Positions 17,213 to 25,742 of a stretch of 64,000 bases of DNA are shown one piece after another. The translations under genes and the position numbers were made by a program. The DNA is from Sphingomonadales bacterium 39-57-19. GTDB taxonomy: Bacteria > Pseudomonadota > Alphaproteobacteria > Sphingomonadales > Sphingomonadaceae. The number at the start of each line of letters is the position of its first letter. The first letter of the stretch is position 1. A model generated the notes under the pieces. That model was not told where the DNA came from and ran no database searches. It saw only the letters and a list, made by a program, of their open reading frames with translations. Location of the stretch: the NCBI GenBank assembly GCA_002282385.1, contig NCJG01000001.1, positions 372,001-436,000 on the forward strand. Reading direction: 5' to 3'.

Positions 17213-20200
17213 TTAGAAATCAGCATTGATTCCGAAGAAGAAGTTACGGCCGAAGCTGTCGAACGGATCGCCACCGGCGGTTCCAAGCAAGCCAAGTGGC
17301 GGCGCCTTATCGAGCAAGTTGTTGACACCAGCATAGAAGCGGAAGTCGTTGCCGATGTCAAAGCCGACACGGATGTCGTGATACAGAACGTCTGGGTAGT
17401 TGATCTGTGGGAACTGGTCAGCGTTAGCTGGAGCCAGCTTCACAATGTTACCCAACACTGCATCGCAAGTGCCGCCGTTGATGCCAGTTTGTCCACGGAA
17501 CGTGCCTGTCAATGGGCACTGGCCGAAGTAGCTGTTCTGCGCTTCAAACGAACCGATGGTCTGCTTACCGATATAACGTGCGGCGTACAGAATATCGAAA
17601 TCACCGAAGTCATAAGCCGCTGAGAAGCTTGCCGACAACTTTGGATCACCCAATTCGCTCAACTGACGATTTGGGTTCGCAGGGTTTGTTGGATCAGTGA
17701 AGTTATTCAGCTGAAGAACCTTGGTTGCGATCAAACGCGTAGTGAAACGATCACCGTTGTCAAAGGTCTTACGGTAAGCGAGGTCAAAGTCGATACCCTT
17801 GGTACGCTGCGCAGCGAAGTTAACGCCGCCCGAAATCACCGCAGGTTCAACGAACAGACCGGTCGAAGGATTACGTTGTACAGTTGCGCAGAACGGGTTG
17901 TTGATGCCCGAAGCGTTGCTGTAGCAAAGGTTGATGATCGTTTGCGCACTCAATGCCGCAATCAGGTTTTCAACCTTGATCTTGTAATAGTCGACCGTCA
18001 GACTGAGGCCAGGGATGAAGCTTGGCTCAACTACAACACCCAAAGTTAAGCTCTTTCCCTTTTCTTCGATCAAAGTGGGGTTGCCACCCGAAAGGAAGCC
18101 GGTCGAAGCCGTACGCGCGGTGCAGTTAATGAATGGTGCGCCCAAGGCAACCGGAAAGGCTGTCGATGCGCATTCTGCAACCAATGCTGCGTTTGCAGTT
18201 GTCGGGACACCAGCAGCCAAGCAGTTAGCTGCAGTTGTGCTTCCTGGCGAAACCAGATCGCATGGGTCGCCAATAAACGCAAAGTTTTCAGAAGCGGTAG
18301 AGAACAGGTCACCCTGCGTTGGTGCACGAACCGACGTTGCATATGCAGCGCGGAAACGAACGTCTTCGATCGGAGCATATATACCCTGAACGTTGTAAGC
18401 ATAAACCGTACCCGTCGACGTGTTATAGTCCGATACGCGACCTGCGAAGTTTACCGACAGTTCCCTGGCAAAGGGCACATCTTTCAACAATGGAACCTGG
18501 ATTTCGCCGTAAGCTTCCCTGACGGCAAATGCTGGTGGACGGAAGTCCTGCAATGCATTGAGGAAAGTTGCGCCGCTTGATGTCAGTTCATCATAATCGA
18601 TGCTTGCTTTTTCCTGACGGTATTCAGCACCAAAAGCGAATGCGACTGGGCCACCGGGCAGTTCGAACAATTGCGAGAGGTCTCCACCGACAAATGCCGA
18701 TGCTACAAACTGGCTTGCAAACTCGTCCGTGCGGCCTTCGGTATTGATGAAGTCGATTGCACGCGGATCAGCAACGTTTTGACCAAACACGTTAACCGGG
18801 ATACAGGATGTGTTTACATTCGAAACCGCATTGACGCGGCAAATTACGCGCTGACCGGCAGCGTTGGTCGCGAAGTTCGTCCCGGTGAAGCCAGATGGCG
18901 CGAGAACGGCGTCAACCGCAAGATTGAAACCGTCATAGTCGTTACCATCTTGAGTGAAGATCACCAGGTTATTTGTATTGAAGCCTACTGCTTTAAAACG
19001 GCCATAGTTCAAAGCAACTTCGTAGTTCCAGTCTTCGTTGAACGTTCCTTCAATACCGGCAACGGCGCGATATGTCTCACGTGTGCCCTCAAAACGACGT
19101 CCACCCAGATCAATGTTGAAACGAGCGAGTGGAAAAGTTCCGGTTGCGAGGTTGGTGCAAAGACCATATCCTTGAAGCACAGTGACATTTTGGCTACTCA
19201 GGAAGCCGTTGTTGCAACGGAAAGCAGGGCCACCGAGTGTACCTGGTACACTCGTGAAGAAGCTAGGCTGACCTTCACCCGATACGTCCGTGCGGACATA
19301 TTTGGCTTCGATGAAGGGTTTGAACGCATCAGATACGTCATAATGAGCCAAAAGGTTTACGGCATAACGGTCAACTTCAGCCAAAAGGCCACCGGTGTTG
19401 CGCAGCGTCGAGCCAAAACCACCCTGGGTGTTGCCTGAACCAACACTCGCGAAACTCTGAGTTGGCGTATCGACAAACAGGTTGCCGAAATCGTCAAAGC
19501 GCAAAAAGCGACCGCCACCGAGGCCGCCGACAGTTCCCGCGTCAGAGATCGTTCCGTTGCGGATGCCGCACAGGAATGTGTTATCTGGAATTCCATCAGT
19601 CGCACTGAAGCCAACTTCGCCACCGGCAGCACCCTGAGGGTCCGTCTGTTGGAACTGACAACGGCCGCTGGCCGCGCCAGTCAATGCATCACGCTGGTTG
19701 AAGTACAATGGCTGTTGTCGTGTATATTCTGCCGAAATAGCAACGTTACCGCGACCGTCTGCGAAGTTTTGACCAGCAAGTGCGCTTACGAAATATGTGC
19801 CACGGTCACCGCGCGACGAAAGGCCGCCCTGTGCCCGCACAGCGACCCCGTCATAGTCGCGCTTCATGATGAAGTTTACAACGCCGGCAACAGCATCCGA
19901 ACCGTAAATAGCCGAGTTGCCGCCAGTAACGATGTCGATACGCTCAACCAAATCGGTTGGGACGGTGTTGACGTCAAAACCATTGTCGCCTGGCGTCGAT
20001 GTAACGTGACGCCGGCCATTGACCAGAACCAGCGTGCGGTCGGTGCCGAGGCCACGCAGGTCGAGCAGGCTGAGGCCCGCGGTTCCGATGAAGCGGCTCG
20101 AGTTACCCGAGCTGAATGTCGAACGGAGCGAAGGAAGATCGTTCAATGCGTCACCGAGAGAAAGCTCGCCAGTGCCGGTCAAGTCTTCAATCGTAACGGA

Positions 20201-20419
20201 AGTCAACGGAACGGAAGATTGCAACGTTGGACGTGCGATGCGCGAACCGGTCACCAAAATTGGTTGGCCAGAACCTTCCTCCAATGCTTCGTCTGCGTCG
20301 GCTTCTTCCTCCTGTGCGTTGGATGCATCAGGCTGCGCATCCTGCGCGTAAGATGGAATGGCGCTAAACAGCGCGAGGCTGATAGCAGACCCTGCGACCA
20401 ATAAACGTGACTTCTTCAT
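17213..20419 (-). CDS. TonB-dependent outer-membrane receptor
   Basis: A large outer-membrane active transporter powered by TonB. The 1068-residue precursor has a signal peptide (KKSRLLVAGSAISLALFSAIPSYAQ by its first 26 residues), a short acidic Gln/Glu/Ala stretch, a TonB box candidate (PILVTGSRI), a plug domain (LGDALNDLPSLRST, LDLRGLGTDRTLVLVNGRR, YGSDAVAGVVNFIMKRDYDG), then a beta barrel ending in aromatic FFFGINADF for BAM recognition. The substrate is unknown; sphingomonads carry dozens of such receptors for siderophores, sugars or peptides. The ATG at 20419 is preferred over an upstream TTG. It is transcribed alone towards a shared terminator. Confidence 0.92.
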   Translation of the reverse strand: MKKSRLLVAGSAISLALFSAIPSYAQDAQPDASNAQEEEADADEALEEGSGQPILVTGSRIARPTLQSSVPLTSVTIEDLTGTGELSLGDALNDLPSLRSTFSSGNSSRFIGTAGLSLLDLRGLGTDRTLVLVNGRRHVTSTPGDNGFDVNTVPTDLVERIDIVTGGNSAIYGSDAVAGVVNFIMKRDYDGVAVRAQGGLSSRGDRGTYFVSALAGQNFADGRGNVAISAEYTRQQPLYFNQRDALTGAASGRCQFQQTDPQGAAGGEVGFSATDGIPDNTFLCGIRNGTISDAGTVGGLGGGRFLRFDDFGNLFVDTPTQSFASVGSGNTQGGFGSTLRNTGGLLAEVDRYAVNLLAHYDVSDAFKPFIEAKYVRTDVSGEGQPSFFTSVPGTLGGPAFRCNNGFLSSQNVTVLQGYGLCTNLATGTFPLARFNIDLGGRRFEGTRETYRAVAGIEGTFNEDWNYEVALNYGRFKAVGFNTNNLVIFTQDGNDYDGFNLAVDAVLAPSGFTGTNFATNAAGQRVICRVNAVSNVNTSCIPVNVFGQNVADPRAIDFINTEGRTDEFASQFVASAFVGGDLSQLFELPGGPVAFAFGAEYRQEKASIDYDELTSSGATFLNALQDFRPPAFAVREAYGEIQVPLLKDVPFARELSVNFAGRVSDYNTSTGTVYAYNVQGIYAPIEDVRFRAAYATSVRAPTQGDLFSTASENFAFIGDPCDLVSPGSTTAANCLAAGVPTTANAALVAECASTAFPVALGAPFINCTARTASTGFLSGGNPTLIEEKGKSLTLGVVVEPSFIPGLSLTVDYYKIKVENLIAALSAQTIINLCYSNASGINNPFCATVQRNPSTGLFVEPAVISGGVNFAAQRTKGIDFDLAYRKTFDNGDRFTTRLIATKVLQLNNFTDPTNPANPNRQLSELGDPKLSASFSAAYDFGDFDILYAARYIGKQTIGSFEAQNSYFGQCPLTGTFRGQTGINGGTCDAVLGNIVKLAPANADQFPQINYPDVLYHDIRVGFDIGNDFRFYAGVNNLLDKAPPLGLLGTAGGDPFDSFGRNFFFGINADF

Positions 20420-20422
20420 CAA

Positions 20423-20733
20423 AAAGATCCCCAGCTTGTTTGTTCATTTTCAATTAATTTTTTACGATAAAGCGCAGACAGACAAGATGCGCAATAGATT
20501 CCGAAGAAAAAAACTGCTTTTTGAGATATTGTTGCCGTCAGGCCACATATGGCGAACCGCTGTATCGGACAGGTTTAGGCATCAAAAAGTCAGCGCACGG
20601 CAGGCAATTTTCTCTGCAATGTGATCCCAGAAGGCCTTGAACTGTGTGCAATTTTCGTTGCACGGCGCGCCGATGTTGCAGTGCACCACAGCTTGGTGCT
20701 ATCGGGCTTTTATCATCCGTGAAAGGAACATGA
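20423..20733. promoter_or_regulatory. 311-base divergent intergenic region with TGCA-rich inverted repeats ahead of phaR
   Basis: No gene is seen. The left half (20423-20490) is AT-rich and should hold the receptor promoter. The right half has five TGCA tetramers (20615, 20647, 20659, 20677, 20682). Two of them form GTGCAA-N6-TTGCAC (20646-20663), followed by TTGCAGTGCA (20676-20685). PhaR proteins are known to bind TGC-rich palindromes in front of PHA genes, including their own in some species, so these are candidate autoregulatory sites. GAAAGGA before the ATG at 20734 is the phaR ribosome-binding site. Confidence 0.5.
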
Positions 20734-21291
20734 ATGGCACGTGCAGCCAGCAGAAATGGTGATGGCCCCATCATCATCAAAAAATACGCGAACCGGCGGC
20801 TCTACAATACGCATTCGTCCAAATATATTACGTTAGACTTCCTGGCGGAACTGACTCGTAAGGATATCGACTTCAAGGTCGTCGATGCCAAAACGAACGA
20901 TGACATCACCCATGGTGTGCTGACACAAATCATCATGGAAGAAGAAAATAGCGGGCAGCAAATGTTACCTGTCGGGTTCCTGAAACAATTGATCGCCATG
21001 TATGGGGACTCCATGCAGGGGATGGTCCCGCAGTTTCTCGAAAGCTCGATGGACAATTTCCGCAAGAGCCAAAAGCAAGTGCAGGATGCGATTGAAACCG
21101 CAATAACCACCGGTCCATTTGGTCATATTGCGAAACAGAATATTGAGTTCATGCGTTCTGCACGTGAGGCGTTGATCCCCAATCTTGGCGGTCTGACGGG
21201 TGGCAAGGCTGCGCAAACAGAGTCGGTTGCCGACCTCAAGCGACAGATTGCAGAATTGCAGGCGAAGCTCGATAAAATTGCGGCAGATTAA
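20734..21291 (+). CDS. phaR: Polyhydroxyalkanoate synthesis regulator PhaR
   Basis: DNA-binding repressor that senses PHA granules and represses phasin and its own gene. The 185-residue product has the N-terminal PHB/PHA accumulation DNA-binding domain IIIKKYANRRLYNTHSSKYITL (about residues 9-30), then two copies of the accumulation-regulator motif (QMLPVGFLKQLIAMYGDSMQGM and FLESSMDNFRKSQ), and a coiled-coil-like C-terminus rich in Gln, Leu and Lys. No PHA synthase or phasin gene lies within this window. A hairpin overlaps its stop codon before proS. Confidence 0.92.
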   Translation: MARAASRNGDGPIIIKKYANRRLYNTHSSKYITLDFLAELTRKDIDFKVVDAKTNDDITHGVLTQIIMEEENSGQQMLPVGFLKQLIAMYGDSMQGMVPQFLESSMDNFRKSQKQVQDAIETAITTGPFGHIAKQNIEFMRSAREALIPNLGGLTGGKAAQTESVADLKRQIAELQAKLDKIAAD

Positions 21292-21300
21292 TTCCGCAAT
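21277..21300 (+). terminator. Hairpin across the phaR stop codon
   Basis: ATTGCGG (21277-21283) pairs with CCGCAAT (21294-21300) around a 10-base loop that includes the TAA of phaR. There is no T run after it. It may be a weak terminator or attenuator between phaR and proS. Confidence 0.3.
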
Positions 21301-21330
21301 CATATTCACTACAAAGTAACGGGTAAGATT

Positions 21331-22860
21331 TTGATAAAACATGCTTTAAGCGTCACGCGCGCTCAAAATTTCGCGGGCTGGTATCAGGAAGTCATTTCGG
21401 AGGCCGATCTCGCAGAAGAATCGGGTGTCCGTGGATGCATGGTCATACGGCCATGGGGCTATGGCATGTGGGAACGCATCCAAAAGCTGATGGATGCAGA
21501 AATCAAAGCTGCGGGCGTGGAAAACTGCTATTTCCCGTTGTTCATCCCCTTGTCGTTTTTTGAAAAAGAAGCCGACCATGTGGAGGGCTTTGCAAAGGAA
21601 ATGGCCGTTGTCACGCACCACCGCTTGATTGGTGATGGCAAAGGCAAGTTGATCCCTGATCCCGATTCCAAGTTGGAAGAGCCGCTGGTTGTCCGCCCAA
21701 CATCGGAAACCGTGATCGGCGCGGCGATGAGCCGTTGGGTCCAAAGCTGGCGTGATTTGCCGTTGATGGTCAATCAATGGGCCAATGTTGTGCGCTGGGA
21801 AATGCGCACACGCATGTTCCTACGTACCAGTGAGTTCCTATGGCAGGAAGGGCACACCGCCCACGCCGATCGCGCCGATGCGATGCAGGAAACGATGCGC
21901 GCGCTTGAAATGTATCGTGCCTTCGCAGAGGGCCCGCTGGCCATGCCGGTGGTGGCCGGTGAAAAGCCCGAGAATGAACGTTTCCCGGGCGCTGTTGCAA
22001 CATACAGCATCGAAGCGATGATGCAGGATGGCAAAGCGCTGCAGGCTGGCACGTCGCATTATCTGGGCACCGGCTTTGCCGAAGCATCGAGCATCAAATA
22101 TCAGGATAAGGACGGCAGCCAACAATTTGCGCACACCACCAGCTGGGGTGTTTCCACGCGAATGATTGGCGGCGTTATCATGACGCATGGCGATGATGAT
22201 GGCTTGCGCTGTCCGCCGCAAATCGCCCCGCACCAGATTGTTATCATACCGATGTTGCGGGACAATGACGAAGACGAGGCCGTGTTGGAATATTGCCGCA
22301 GCCTGCGCCTCGAATTGCTCGCGTTAAGTGCGTTCGGCGAACCCTTGCGCGTGCTGCTGGATACCAAAGCGGCGAAGGCATCGAACAAGCGTTGGTCTTG
22401 GGTCAAGAAAGGCGCGCCAATCATCGTTGAAGTCGGCCCGCGCGATGTGGGCGAGGGCAAAGCGGCCGTTTTGCACCGTGATCGCCTGTATAAGGACGAC
22501 GGCAAGCTGGCGACTGCATTTACCCCGCGTGGTGAATTTGTCGCGGCGGCCGCTGGATTGCTTGAGGACATTCAGTCCACCCTCTACGCAGAAGCAAAAG
22601 AACGGCTTGATGCCAACATCCGCCGTGATGTCACCGACCTTGCGGCGCATTTTGCCGGTGACGAGGCCAAATTTTCTGGCTGGATAGAGGTTCAGTGGGC
22701 ACGCCCAACTGGCGCTGCACTCGATAAAATCGTTGAGCAGTTAAAAGCGCTCAAGCTGACGATGCGCAATAGCCCAATTGATGCGGCTGCCGTCGACGGC
22801 GCATGCTTTTTTACCGGAGAACCCGCCGTGGAACGGATCCTTATTGGCCGGACTTATTAG
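21331..22860 (+). CDS. proS: Prolyl-tRNA synthetase, archaeal/eukaryal-like type
   Basis: Class II aminoacyl-tRNA synthetase charging tRNA-Pro. The 509-residue product shows WGYGMWERIQ, motif 2 (MRTRMFLRTSEFLWQEGHTAHA), GTSHYLG and the motif 3 region, and ends in ...IGRTY. The short catalytic core without the bacterial INS editing insert, and the C-terminal Tyr, match the archaeal/eukaryal-type ProRS rather than the E. coli type. The Cys cluster of the C-terminal zinc domain is not evident (one Cys only). No in-frame ATG exists between the in-frame phaR stop and residue 1, so TTG 21331 behind GGGTAAG is the start. Confidence 0.93.
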   Translation: MIKHALSVTRAQNFAGWYQEVISEADLAEESGVRGCMVIRPWGYGMWERIQKLMDAEIKAAGVENCYFPLFIPLSFFEKEADHVEGFAKEMAVVTHHRLIGDGKGKLIPDPDSKLEEPLVVRPTSETVIGAAMSRWVQSWRDLPLMVNQWANVVRWEMRTRMFLRTSEFLWQEGHTAHADRADAMQETMRALEMYRAFAEGPLAMPVVAGEKPENERFPGAVATYSIEAMMQDGKALQAGTSHYLGTGFAEASSIKYQDKDGSQQFAHTTSWGVSTRMIGGVIMTHGDDDGLRCPPQIAPHQIVIIPMLRDNDEDEAVLEYCRSLRLELLALSAFGEPLRVLLDTKAAKASNKRWSWVKKGAPIIVEVGPRDVGEGKAAVLHRDRLYKDDGKLATAFTPRGEFVAAAAGLLEDIQSTLYAEAKERLDANIRRDVTDLAAHFAGDEAKFSGWIEVQWARPTGAALDKIVEQLKALKLTMRNSPIDAAAVDGACFFTGEPAVERILIGRTY

Positions 22861-22863
22861 GGA

Positions 22864-25137
22864 ATGACCAAAGGCACCCATTTTGAAGGTCTTCCATCCC
22901 GCGAACAGATACTCGCTTTTATCCAGTCGTCTAACGACCCTGCGGGAAAGCGAGAGATTGCGCGGGAATTCGGCTTGCGCGGGCATGAAAAGATCGCGCT
23001 GAAGGCGTTGTTGAAAGACATGACCGATGAAGGCCTGATCGACATGGCGCCAGGCCGTGCCTTTCACAAAATGGGTGGAGTGCCAAAAGTCACGGTGCTG
23101 AAAATCGTTGCAATTGACGGCAACCAACCTGTGGCCATTCCGGAGCATTGGGAAGCCGAAGGCATTCCGGCACCCAAAATCCGGGTGATCGAGACCAAAG
23201 GCAAGCGCAACAGTGCGTTGGGCATTGGCGACCGCATTTTGGCGCGTACCGAAGAACGCGGCAATGGCTGGGCCGCGCATGTCATGAAGAAACTCGCCAA
23301 GGGCAGCGAGCAGATTTTGGGTGTTGTCGAAGGCGGCGAAAATGGCCGTTTTTGGCTGAAATCCGTTGACAAGAAATCACGGTTCGACACGCAAATCGGT
23401 GATGTTGGTGACGCAAAGGCTGGCGAGCTGGTGCTTGCTGAACTGACCGGAAACGCGCACAAAAAATCGGCGCGGGTAACACAGGTTCTGGGCGACCCAT
23501 TTGCGCCGAAGAGCTTCAGCCTCATTGCCATTCATAAATTTGGCATTCCGTTTGAGATGCCTGAAGCCGTGGAGCGTGAGGCGGAGCGTGTACGCGAACT
23601 GCCCGTCACCGACGACCACCGCGAAGACCTTCGCCATCTGCCGATTATAGCCATTGATCCCCGCGATGCGCGTGATTTCGATGATGCGATTTGGGCAACG
23701 CCAAATGCAGACACGGGCGGGTTTGATGCCATCGTCGCGATTGCCGACGTCAGCTATTATGTCCGTCCGGGCAGCGCGCTGGACCATGAGGCATCGAAGC
23801 GCGGGAACAGTGTCTATTTCCCCGATTTGGTCGTGCCCATGCTGCCGCACGCATTATCATCGGACAAATGTTCGTTGCGGGCAGGGGAAGACCGGGCAGT
23901 ACTCGCCTGCCACCTTGCCATTGGCAAGACGGGCCAAGTGACGTCATGGCGCTTTACGCGCGCAGTGGCGCGGATAGCCGCCAACATCCCCTATCCAGAC
24001 GCGCAAGCCGCGATTGACGGGACTATGGAAAACCCATTGCTGGAAACCGCGCTAAAGCCATTATGGGCATGTTGGCGTTTGCTGTCGAAGGCGCGTGCCA
24101 AGCGTGCGCCGTTGGAACTAAACTTGCCTGAAAAGCGTATCACGCTGGATGCGCAGGGCCGAGTAACCGGCGTTGCCGAACGCGAGCAGCTTGAAGCACA
24201 TCGTTTGGTAGAAGATTTCATGATCGCGGCCAATGTCGCGGCCGCCAAAGCGTTAGAGGCGAAGAAATCGTCGCTCATCTACCGCGCCCATGAACCGCCA
24301 AGCCGCGAAAAGCTCGTCGCGTTGAAGGAATATCTCAAAACCTTCGACATTGATTTTGCGCTGGGGCAGGTGGTTAAGCCGGAAACCTTCAACGGGATCT
24401 TGGCAAAGGTCATCGACGAAGAAATCCGCCCGCAAATTATGGAAGCGGTCCTCCGCAGCCAGACTCAGGCTTATTATGGCCCGACGAATGTCGGACATTT
24501 CGGCCTGTCCTTAGGCAGCTATGCGCATTTTACCTCACCCATTCGCCGTTATGCCGACCTTATCGTGCATCGCGCGTTGGTCAGTGCCTATGGGCTAGAA
24601 ATGCCCAAGCCGAAGATCAAGGATGTTGAACCGATAACCGGTTTAACCGAGGCAGCGATTGCAAGATTACCCGCGACCGCCGAAGCGATTAGCCGCACGG
24701 AACGCCGCGCGATGGAAGCAGAGCGTGAGACCACAGATCGCTATATCGCGGCATATCTGTCGGCGCAGGTCGGGCAGTTGGTTCAGGCACGCATCACGGG
24801 CGTTCAGAATTTCGGTTTTTTTGCGACTGTTGAAGGTGTTGGCGGCGACGGCTTAGTTCCGGTCTCAACACTTGGAAAAGACTATTTCCACTATGATGAG
24901 GCAAGCCAAGTGCTCATCGGCGAAAAAACGCGGCAGGAATATCGCCCGGGCATGCGTCTGGAACTCCGTTTGGCAGAGGCGAACCCTATTTCCGGATCAC
25001 TCCGCTTCGAATTACCCGAGGGCGGCAGCTATGCGCCGGACCGGTTCAAACATAAGGGTAAGCCGAAAGCGGGCAAATATGACGCGGGCAAACGCGGACG
25101 CCCCGGGAACATTCGGCATCAGGGCAAGCGGCGCTAG
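22864..25137 (+). CDS. rnr: Ribonuclease R
   Basis: Processive 3'-5' exoribonuclease that degrades structured RNA and helps in rRNA and tmRNA quality control. The 757-residue product begins with a winged-helix segment (SREQILAFIQSS ... FGLRGHEK), followed by cold-shock domains, the RNB catalytic domain with IDPRDARDFDDAIWA (Asp cluster binding Mg, near residue 265), HFTSPIRRYADLIVHRAL, a C-terminal S1 domain (VGQLVQARITGVQNFGFFATV) and a basic tail (KHKGKPKAGKYDAGKRGR). It starts 3 bases after proS. The stop shares CTAG with the stop of the convergent stress protein. Confidence 0.95.
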   Translation: MTKGTHFEGLPSREQILAFIQSSNDPAGKREIAREFGLRGHEKIALKALLKDMTDEGLIDMAPGRAFHKMGGVPKVTVLKIVAIDGNQPVAIPEHWEAEGIPAPKIRVIETKGKRNSALGIGDRILARTEERGNGWAAHVMKKLAKGSEQILGVVEGGENGRFWLKSVDKKSRFDTQIGDVGDAKAGELVLAELTGNAHKKSARVTQVLGDPFAPKSFSLIAIHKFGIPFEMPEAVEREAERVRELPVTDDHREDLRHLPIIAIDPRDARDFDDAIWATPNADTGGFDAIVAIADVSYYVRPGSALDHEASKRGNSVYFPDLVVPMLPHALSSDKCSLRAGEDRAVLACHLAIGKTGQVTSWRFTRAVARIAANIPYPDAQAAIDGTMENPLLETALKPLWACWRLLSKARAKRAPLELNLPEKRITLDAQGRVTGVAEREQLEAHRLVEDFMIAANVAAAKALEAKKSSLIYRAHEPPSREKLVALKEYLKTFDIDFALGQVVKPETFNGILAKVIDEEIRPQIMEAVLRSQTQAYYGPTNVGHFGLSLGSYAHFTSPIRRYADLIVHRALVSAYGLEMPKPKIKDVEPITGLTEAAIARLPATAEAISRTERRAMEAERETTDRYIAAYLSAQVGQLVQARITGVQNFGFFATVEGVGGDGLVPVSTLGKDYFHYDEASQVLIGEKTRQEYRPGMRLELRLAEANPISGSLRFELPEGGSYAPDRFKHKGKPKAGKYDAGKRGRPGNIRHQGKRR

Positions 25138-25589
25138 CTCAGTTCATCCAGCTGGGCGTCGCTCAGCGACCCGGGGATTACCATAACCGGGCAGGGCAGT
25201 GTCCCTGCATTAATACCGGTAAAGTGCGCAATAAGTGGTCCGGGTGCGCCTTGGGCTGCGGCACCGAGCACAAGCGCGGCGATGCCGGGATGCTCCTCCA
25301 GCATGACCTTGACCACGTCAATGGCTTCGCCGGGCTTCACGGTAATTGCGGGCCGAACACCCATTTCGTCAAAAATGGATCCCGCGGCAGCGGTCACAAG
25401 CTGTTCAGCCCGGTCGCGCGCTTCTTCTTCCATCGTCGCTTGCACGCCGCCCCAGGCGACAAAATCCGCCTGCTCAACGAGCGCAAGAATGTGCACGGTC
25501 CCACCCGTCTTTGCGGCACGACGCGACGCAAACCGCAGCGCAAGCCGCGCTTCTTCGGTCTCATCAATGACAACTAGATATGTGCGCAT
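25134..25589 (-). CDS. Universal stress protein (UspA family)
   Basis: A 151-residue alpha/beta protein opening with MRTYLVVIDETEEARLALRFA, the Usp nucleotide-fold start, with ALVLGAAAQGAPGPLIAHFTG near the C-terminus in the position of the G-2x-G-9x-G(S/T) ATP loop, and CPVMVIPG as the last strand. The ATP-loop spacing is not a clean match, so ATP binding is uncertain. GGGGGAAG precedes the ATG at 25589; the open frame up to 25667 has no ribosome-binding site. It is a single-gene unit, tail to tail with rnr over a 4-base overlap. Confidence 0.85.
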   Translation of the reverse strand: MRTYLVVIDETEEARLALRFASRRAAKTGGTVHILALVEQADFVAWGGVQATMEEEARDRAEQLVTAAAGSIFDEMGVRPAITVKPGEAIDVVKVMLEEHPGIAALVLGAAAQGAPGPLIAHFTGINAGTLPCPVMVIPGSLSDAQLDELS

Positions 25590-25742
25590 GCGCTTCCCCC
25601 GGCATGGTCCCTTGCGGTCAGCCTTTATGAATTCGTATAGCCTGCGCGAAATTTGCATGCTTGGCAACCTTATCGCGCTTGACGCTTGGGAAAGCTTGGC
25701 TATGCGATTATTTCAAATTGCGACCAAAAAAGGCCAAACCCG

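Noticed and set aside
18671..20404. Two long plus-strand frames (about 250 codons each) opposite the TonB-dependent receptor
   Set aside because: No domain, composition typical of antisense frames; the minus-strand receptor is complete and clearly real.
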